Source of the DNA: Pseudomonadota bacterium | GTDB lineage: Bacteria > Pseudomonadota > Alphaproteobacteria > Rhizobiales > Hyphomicrobiaceae | Reading direction: 5' to 3' | Length of the DNA: 64,000 bases | NCBI GenBank assembly: GCA_018242295.1 | Contig: JAFECE010000011.1 | Span: forward strand, 1,116,001-1,180,000 | In this document: piece by piece, positions 59,391 to 64,000 of the stretch | Position numbering within the stretch: the first letter of the stretch is position 1 | Layout: each line of letters starts with the position of its first letter | Notes under the pieces: generated by a model | Databases searched by the model: none | Told to the model about the DNA's origin: nothing | The model's input: only the letters and a program-made list of their open reading frames with translations | Made by a program: the position numbers and the translations under genes

Positions 59391-60833
59391 ATGGCAGAAC
59401 GCGTGAACGTTTCGTTCTTTCAGGAATTGATGGCGGCGGTTGCCGAGCAGGGACGCGCGCTGCTTCCGAAGGCGCTCTTCGGAGATGGCGGCGGCGAGTC
59501 GATCGAAGTCCTGTCGCGGGCACTGATGTCGGGCCGCGGGGAAGCATCGGGCGTCGCAATCGCTCGCCAGCTTCTCAATCAGCTCAGGAAGGCGTCGAGC
59601 GAGGAACGGCTGCAGTTTTTTCGCTTTCTCGCGGAAGATCTTCAACCCGATCCCGCCCTGGTCGCGGACGCCGCCCGCAGCTATCTCGAGGAACCGTCCG
59701 AAAGGACGCTCAGGAAGCTGCAGAAGGCCTCGTACAGCCCGCGACTGGAATTCTTCAGGCGCCTGAACCTCGCGGCGGGCGCGACGGCGGAGATTGTAGC
59801 GCTTCGCAGCGATCTCCTTCGCTACGTCAAGTCGGACGATGCGCTGGCGGCAGTCGATGCCGATCTCGAGCGGCTTTTGACGTCTTGGTTCAATCGCGGC
59901 TTCCTCGTTCTCCGGCGCATCGACTGGCAGACGCCGGCGGCCATTCTGGAAAAGATCATCGAATACGAAGCGGTGCATGAGATCCGCGGCTGGGACGACT
60001 TGCGCCGCCGCCTCGATCCCAAGGATCGCCGGTGCTTTGCCTTCTTTCATCCCGCGCTCGTCGACGAGCCGTTGATCTTCGTCGAGGTGGCTCTGATGCG
60101 CGAGATGCCGGACGCCATCGCGACGGTTCTTGATGGGCATCGCTCCGACGACGATGTGCCGCCGACAACGGCAGTCTTTTATTCCATTTCGAACTGCCAG
60201 GAGGGCCTCAAGGGAATTTCGTTCGGAAATTTTCTCTTGAAGCAGGTGGTCGAGGATCTCGCCAAGGACGTTTCGAGCCTTAGGACGTTCGTCACGCTCT
60301 CTCCCGTTCCGAGTTTCGCGCGGTGGGTCGACCGGGCGCTGGCCAGCGGAAGCGACGTTCCGATCTCGGCCGCCGATCTCCAAGCTTTGTCCCGTCTTCG
60401 TGATCCGCGCTGGGTCGAGGAGGCGACGAAGGACACGCCGGGCGCCGAGGAGATCAGGTCCGCGCTCATGGGACTGGCGGCGTATTACTTTCTCGTCGCC
60501 CGATCGAGCGACGACCGCCCGGTCGATCAGGTTGCGCGCTTTCATCTCGGCAACGGCGCAAGGCTCGAACGCCTGAATTGGCTGGCGGATACCTCCGAGA
60601 AGGGTCTTCGCGAGGCGCACGGGCTCATGGTCAATTATCGTTATGATCTGGCCGAGATCGAACGCAATCATGAGGCCTATGCCTATGACGGCACCGTAAC
60701 GGCCTCCCGTTCCGTCCGTGCGCAACTGAAGGCCGCCCCGAAAGCGAAGGGCCTTGTTGCGATGCCGGATCTGCTCGCGTTGCCCGGCGCGGCGAAAACC
60801 AAAAAGGCCCGTCCGGAAGATTCCAAGCTATAG
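59391..60833 (+). CDS. Malonyl-CoA decarboxylase
   Basis: A 480-residue enzyme converting malonyl-CoA to acetyl-CoA and CO2. The N-terminal helical domain (about 1-180) is followed by the GNAT-fold catalytic domain: FFHPALVDEPLIFVEVAL, SISNCQEGLKGISFGNFLLKQVV, FVTLSPVPSFARW with the catalytic Ser, and FHLGNGARLERLNW with the catalytic His. Length and order match bacterial MCD. ATG 59391 is chosen; the frame opens at 59229. No malonyl-CoA synthetase or transporter lies next to it, so it may regulate malonyl-CoA levels instead of feeding on malonate. Confidence 0.94.
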   Translation: MAERVNVSFFQELMAAVAEQGRALLPKALFGDGGGESIEVLSRALMSGRGEASGVAIARQLLNQLRKASSEERLQFFRFLAEDLQPDPALVADAARSYLEEPSERTLRKLQKASYSPRLEFFRRLNLAAGATAEIVALRSDLLRYVKSDDALAAVDADLERLLTSWFNRGFLVLRRIDWQTPAAILEKIIEYEAVHEIRGWDDLRRRLDPKDRRCFAFFHPALVDEPLIFVEVALMREMPDAIATVLDGHRSDDDVPPTTAVFYSISNCQEGLKGISFGNFLLKQVVEDLAKDVSSLRTFVTLSPVPSFARWVDRALASGSDVPISAADLQALSRLRDPRWVEEATKDTPGAEEIRSALMGLAAYYFLVARSSDDRPVDQVARFHLGNGARLERLNWLADTSEKGLREAHGLMVNYRYDLAEIERNHEAYAYDGTVTASRSVRAQLKAAPKAKGLVAMPDLLALPGAAKTKKARPEDSKL

Positions 60834-60975
60834 CCGTCCAGGGCGGCTTCCGAACGGCTTTACACAGACCTTGTAAAGGCCTATCGCGCATGCAGTATGC
60901 GGATTGGCGTTACGGCTGGTGCGTTGTTGCTGCCGGGCTCCGAACCGTGATGCTTCGTCATATTCAGAGGCTGAC

Positions 60976-61932
60976 ATGCGCTACGATCAGAACGACCGTG
61001 AAAGCAGCAACGTCGAGGATCGTCGCGGACAAAGCGACGGCGGCGGCTTCCAATTCCCGGGTGGTGGCCTTCAAATCCCTCTTGGGGGCAAGGGTGGTTT
61101 CAGCATCACGACGTTGCTGATCATCGGCGCTGTTCTGATGCTCTTCGGCATCAATCCGCTCGATGTCCTGCTCGGCACGAACGGTCAAATCGGCATGCCG
61201 CAGATGCCGCATTCGGAGAGGCCGTCGCGTTCGCCTTCGGACATTCCCGGGCTGCCCGGCTCGCCGCAGCGCCAAGCGGCGGGCAACGATGACGAAGCCG
61301 TTTTCGTCAAACGCGTGCTCGCGGATACCGAGGATGTGTGGACGTCGGTCTTCAAGAGCTTCGGGCGCGATTATCCGGATCCGCCGCTCGTGCTCTATTC
61401 GGGAATTACGCGCACGGCCTGCGGTGCGGGACAGGCGGCGATGGGGCCGTTTTATTGTCCGCTCGATCAGAAGGTTTACATCGACCTCGCATTTTACGAT
61501 GAGCTGAAGCGCAAGTTCAACGTCAGCGGGGACTTCGCGCAGGCGTATGTCATCGCGCACGAAGTCGGCCATCATGTGCAAAAGCAGCTCGGGATTCTCG
61601 ACAAGGTGCAGCAGCTCAAAGAGCGCGCCGCCGACGAGGCGACGGCCAACCAGATCCAGGTGCGGACCGAACTTCAGGCCGATTGTCTCGCCGGTGTCTG
61701 GGCCAATCTCAACGATCAGATGAAGAAGCGCCTGCAGCCCGGCGACGTCGAAGAGGCGCTGAACGCCGCGTCACAGATCGGCGACGATATGATTCAGCGA
61801 AAGATGACGGGGCGGGTCGTGCCTGATGCATTCACGCATGGGACCGCGGCGCAACGCGTGCGGTGGTTCAAGACGGGATTGGAATCCGGTCGCATGGATG
61901 CCTGCGATACGTTCAATACCGCCAGTCCATAA
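60976..61932 (+). CDS. Neutral zinc metallopeptidase (YpfJ family)
   Basis: A 318-residue membrane-anchored protein. A Gly-rich N-terminus precedes one helix (ITTLLIIGAVLMLFGI, 44-59), then the peptidase domain. HEVGH (195-199) is the zinc-binding helix, and ELQADCLAGVWA further on gives the third ligand region. The catalytic domain would face the periplasm. Substrates of the family are unknown. ATG 60976. A clear terminator follows at 61999. Confidence 0.9.
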   Translation: MRYDQNDRESSNVEDRRGQSDGGGFQFPGGGLQIPLGGKGGFSITTLLIIGAVLMLFGINPLDVLLGTNGQIGMPQMPHSERPSRSPSDIPGLPGSPQRQAAGNDDEAVFVKRVLADTEDVWTSVFKSFGRDYPDPPLVLYSGITRTACGAGQAAMGPFYCPLDQKVYIDLAFYDELKRKFNVSGDFAQAYVIAHEVGHHVQKQLGILDKVQQLKERAADEATANQIQVRTELQADCLAGVWANLNDQMKKRLQPGDVEEALNAASQIGDDMIQRKMTGRVVPDAFTHGTAAQRVRWFKTGLESGRMDACDTFNTASP

Positions 61933-61998
61933 GAGCGAACGAATGCTCTTCGCGCGTTGAATGCGTATTGGTTGAATGCGTATTGAAAGCAAGTTTCA

Positions 61999-62027
61999 GG
62001 GACGGGAGGGCATCCCGTCCCCGTTTT
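61999..62027. terminator. Terminator between metallopeptidase and SPOR-like gene
   Basis: GGGACGGGA pairs perfectly with TCCCGTCCC over a GGGCA loop, followed by CGTTTTG on the plus strand. It lies 7 bp before the convergent minus-strand gene end and could serve both. Confidence 0.8.
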
Positions 62028-62034
62028 GTTGCGT

Positions 62035-62883
62035 TCAGAGAACCGAGCCCTTGAAGTCGCTGACTTTGCAGCTGACCGATTGAGCGGCGAGTTCCTTGCA
62101 GATCTTCTTGGCGTCGGCTTTCGATTTGATCGGGCCTGCGATTAGCCCGTAGCTTGGATTTGCCGCCGTTCCGAGATCGGCATAGTGCGCGATAAGCGTT
62201 CCGAGCTGATCCGCGTGCGTCTGGGAGAGAGCACTCCAGGTGACGCGAAGGCCGTCAACGGAGCTATCTGTGGCGATCTGAATTCCGATCGGCTTCGGCG
62301 CGGGCTTCACGACAGCGGGGCCGAAGCTAATGGCATCGCCTCCGGTCGCCGTCTTGGCGGGCTTGTTGATGCTTCCTGTCACGATCGGCGCGCCCACTTG
62401 CGGTGCGTCCGGCGTGGCGTTGATAACCTTGGTTGGCGTCGCTGCGTCAGGCGCGTGGTCCACATGCGCTTGTGTAGCGCCCGAGCCGAAGTCCGGAACA
62501 TCCGGTGTCGGCGGCGGTGACGACTGGACGAGGGCGGACGCCTGCGTCGGTGCGGCATGAATCTTGTCGTCGAGGGCGGCGAGTTGCGTGTTGAGCTGCT
62601 GCGTTTGGTTCGCTTGCGCGGCAACGTCGGCTTTGACGCTCTCGACGTCGGCCTGAAGTTTGTTCAGCGATGATTTCAAGTCGTCGACATCGGACGACAC
62701 GCGCATCACCTGCGTTTCGCCCAGGCTCATGCGGCCGCCCGAAAAGTCGGGAAGCAGGTGCGGCGCGAAAAATGCCACGCACAGATATCCTAGACCCGCG
62801 CCGCCGAGCGTGAACCATATCGCTGCATATGGCGTGGCACCGGTGTTCCTGCGCATCGGCTTGTCGCTTGCAGACTTGGTCAT
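62035..62883 (-). CDS. Inner-membrane protein with coiled coil and SPOR-like C-terminus
   Basis: A 282-residue protein with one N-terminal helix (YAAIWFTLGGAGLGYLCVAFFA), a short coiled coil (VSSDVDDLKSSLNKLQADVESVK), a Pro/Ala/Thr-rich linker and a terminal domain ending NPSYGLIAGPIKSKADAKKICKELAAQ then SVSCKVSDF. The order, and the terminal YxLxAGPxxxKADAxxxCxxL pattern, is that of a SPOR domain binding denuded peptidoglycan, with a paired Cys. It may act at the septum. Exact role unknown. Confidence 0.75.
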   Translation of the reverse strand: MTKSASDKPMRRNTGATPYAAIWFTLGGAGLGYLCVAFFAPHLLPDFSGGRMSLGETQVMRVSSDVDDLKSSLNKLQADVESVKADVAAQANQTQQLNTQLAALDDKIHAAPTQASALVQSSPPPTPDVPDFGSGATQAHVDHAPDAATPTKVINATPDAPQVGAPIVTGSINKPAKTATGGDAISFGPAVVKPAPKPIGIQIATDSSVDGLRVTWSALSQTHADQLGTLIAHYADLGTAANPSYGLIAGPIKSKADAKKICKELAAQSVSCKVSDFKGSVL

Positions 62884-63243
62884 TGATTTGTCGTCCTACT
62901 GCGTCAGAGGGGCTCCGACCGACGATCGTCCCCCCGAATCGATTTCACTACGTGGTTGAGGTTGGGTCGGGCTTGCGTTTGCCGCAATGGCGGGGCGCAC
63001 GTTCGGCAACAGAAGCTGTGGACGAAGGCAGAGATGCTGCAAGGCACCTATCCTTCGGGAACTGTTAGGCAAAGAGCGGTTGAAAGCGGTACATGAGGCG
63101 CCTAGCGGCCGGCGCATGGGCCGGTCGGTATGGCCGCACTTGCCCCTGATGGATCGCTGGCGCTATGGCATGTTGGGCCGCCGGGCGCAGATGAAACCAT
63201 CGCTCGCCCTTCGGCTCCGTTGCAACGCAAAGCAAGGTTCTCC
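62884..63243. other. Divergent intergenic region
   Basis: 360 bp between the SPOR-like gene and glmU. Frames here are Arg/Cys/Pro-rich and unlike proteins. Two promoters are expected. No RNA or repeat recognised. Confidence 0.4.
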
Positions 63244-64000
63244 ATGAGTATCCGGCCCTGTCTGTTCGTCGTGCTCGCTGCGGGCAAGGGCACGCGCATG
63301 AAGTCGTCGCTGCCGAAGGTCCTCCATAAGATCGCCGGGCAATCGATGCTTGCGCACGTATTGACGACGGCATCGGGTATTGCCGGGGGCAAAATTGCTG
63401 TCGTGGTGGCGCCTGGCATGGACGCGGTGGCCGCGGAGTCTCTTCGTGTCGCTCCAAGCGCTCGGATCTTCGAGCAGGCGGCACAGCGGGGGACCGCGGA
63501 TGCCGTGCTCGCCGCCAAGGCGGCGCTCGATGAGGAGACCGGTGGCGACGTCGTCGTACTTTTTGCCGATACCCCGCTCGTCCGCAGCGAGGTGATCGAG
63601 CGGCTTCGCGCGGCGCTCGACGGCGGTGCGGGTGTTGCCGTTCTCGGCTTCCGGCCAAAAGATCCGGCGGGCTACGGCCGGCTTCTCCTTGATGACGGCG
63701 GAGCCCTCGAAGGCATTCGGGAAGAGCAGGACGCCTCGGACGCGGAGCGGAAGATCGGCCTATGCAATTCGGGGGTGATGGCGTTTCGGGTTCCGAAGCT
63801 GTCAGGCCTGCTCAGCCAAATCGGCAGTGCCAATGCAAAGTCCGAGTTCTACCTGACCGACGCTATCGAAATTGCGCGGAACGAGGGACTGAAAGCTGCG
63901 GTCGTCGAGTGTGACGAGACCGATGTTCTCGGCGTCAACACGCGGGAACAGCAGGCGGCGGCGGAAGCCGTCTGGCAGGCGCGGGCGCGTTCGGCGTTCA
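63244..64000 (+). CDS. glmU: Bifunctional UDP-N-acetylglucosamine pyrophosphorylase / glucosamine-1-phosphate acetyltransferase, 5' part
   Basis: The gene runs off the window end, so only about 252 N-terminal residues are seen. VVLAAGKGTRMKSSLPKVLH (9-28) is the GlmU pyrophosphorylase signature, with Lys25 for the nucleotide; EQAAQRGTADAVLAA, FADTPLV and NAKSEFYLTDAIEIA follow in the usual order. The left-handed beta-helix acetyltransferase half must lie beyond 64000. The enzyme makes UDP-GlcNAc for peptidoglycan and lipopolysaccharide. ATG 63244 fits the family N-terminus. Confidence 0.94.
   Translation, partial: MSIRPCLFVVLAAGKGTRMKSSLPKVLHKIAGQSMLAHVLTTASGIAGGKIAVVVAPGMDAVAAESLRVAPSARIFEQAAQRGTADAVLAAKAALDEETGGDVVVLFADTPLVRSEVIERLRAALDGGAGVAVLGFRPKDPAGYGRLLLDDGGALEGIREEQDASDAERKIGLCNSGVMAFRVPKLSGLLSQIGSANAKSEFYLTDAIEIARNEGLKAAVVECDETDVLGVNTREQQAAAEAVWQARARSAF

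Noticed and set aside
59364-60725. A 453-codon frame antisense to malonyl-CoA decarboxylase
   Set aside because: Complementary-frame shadow; no motifs and no ribosome site.

Overview
The window most probably comes from a methylotrophic alphaproteobacterium of the order Hyphomicrobiales, with Hyphomicrobium the best guess. The evidence is a complete fhcBADC formyltransferase/hydrolase operon (tetrahydromethanopterin-linked C1 oxidation), a lanthanide-type methanol dehydrogenase cluster (xoxF-xoxG-xoxJ with a CXXCW-motif gene), an mxaD homologue, high G+C, and two tandem porins that begin their mature part with a Cys-Cys coiled-coil segment. This rests on reading the genes; no database search was possible. 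I found no tRNA, rRNA, CRISPR array, insertion sequence or prophage.

Layout. (1) 1-7.1 kb is a surface-polysaccharide segment: a class III aminotransferase, a divergent C-methyltransferase/glucose-1-phosphate cytidylyltransferase pair, a flippase and a family 2 glycosyltransferase. It has longer, AT-richer gaps than the rest and a direct repeat that forms the 3' ends of two adjacent genes. (2) 7.1-15.1 kb is mixed housekeeping: a host-attachment-type protein, an EmrB/EmrA efflux pair, a small 57-aa gene, an L,D-transpeptidase with a second degenerate YkuD-like domain, a Tyr-rich small protein, a DUF1194 protein and a small lipoprotein. (3) 15.2-29.2 kb is the C1 island: fhcBADC on the minus strand, then mxaD-like, beta-propeller and two unrecognised periplasmic proteins on the plus strand, a Tat-type metallo-beta-lactamase-fold hydrolase, then xoxF, xoxG, xoxJ and the CXXCW gene. 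Methanol would be oxidised in the periplasm by XoxF, electrons passed to XoxG, and the C1 unit carried as a tetrahydromethanopterin/methanofuran derivative to formate by Fhc. (4) 29.4-36.4 kb holds a CPA2 antiporter, transketolase, phosphoglycerate kinase, CcdA and ThiD. (5) 36.5-48.5 kb holds a candidate small RNA, a FadL-type outer-membrane protein, a hypothetical gene, an MFS transporter, a DgcA-type racemase, a 915-residue coiled-coil membrane protein, an orphan Hpt protein, a ferredoxin and its reductase, two small envelope genes and a CoxE-like VWA protein. (6) 48.6-56 kb holds two tandem porins and opgG-opgH for periplasmic glucans. (7) 56-64 kb holds a TIGR01620/YcjX pair, an unannotated 28-aa membrane peptide, a hypothetical gene, malonyl-CoA decarboxylase, a zinc metallopeptidase, a SPOR-like protein and the 5' part of glmU, which runs off the window.

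The points most worth follow-up are the uncharacterised periplasmic genes between fhc and xoxF, one of which appears to need a CTG start; the structured xoxF leader and the stem-loops in the three gaps of the xox cluster; the double-hairpin RNA candidate at 36.6 kb; the 28-aa membrane peptide; and the 91-bp gene-end repeat in the polysaccharide region.
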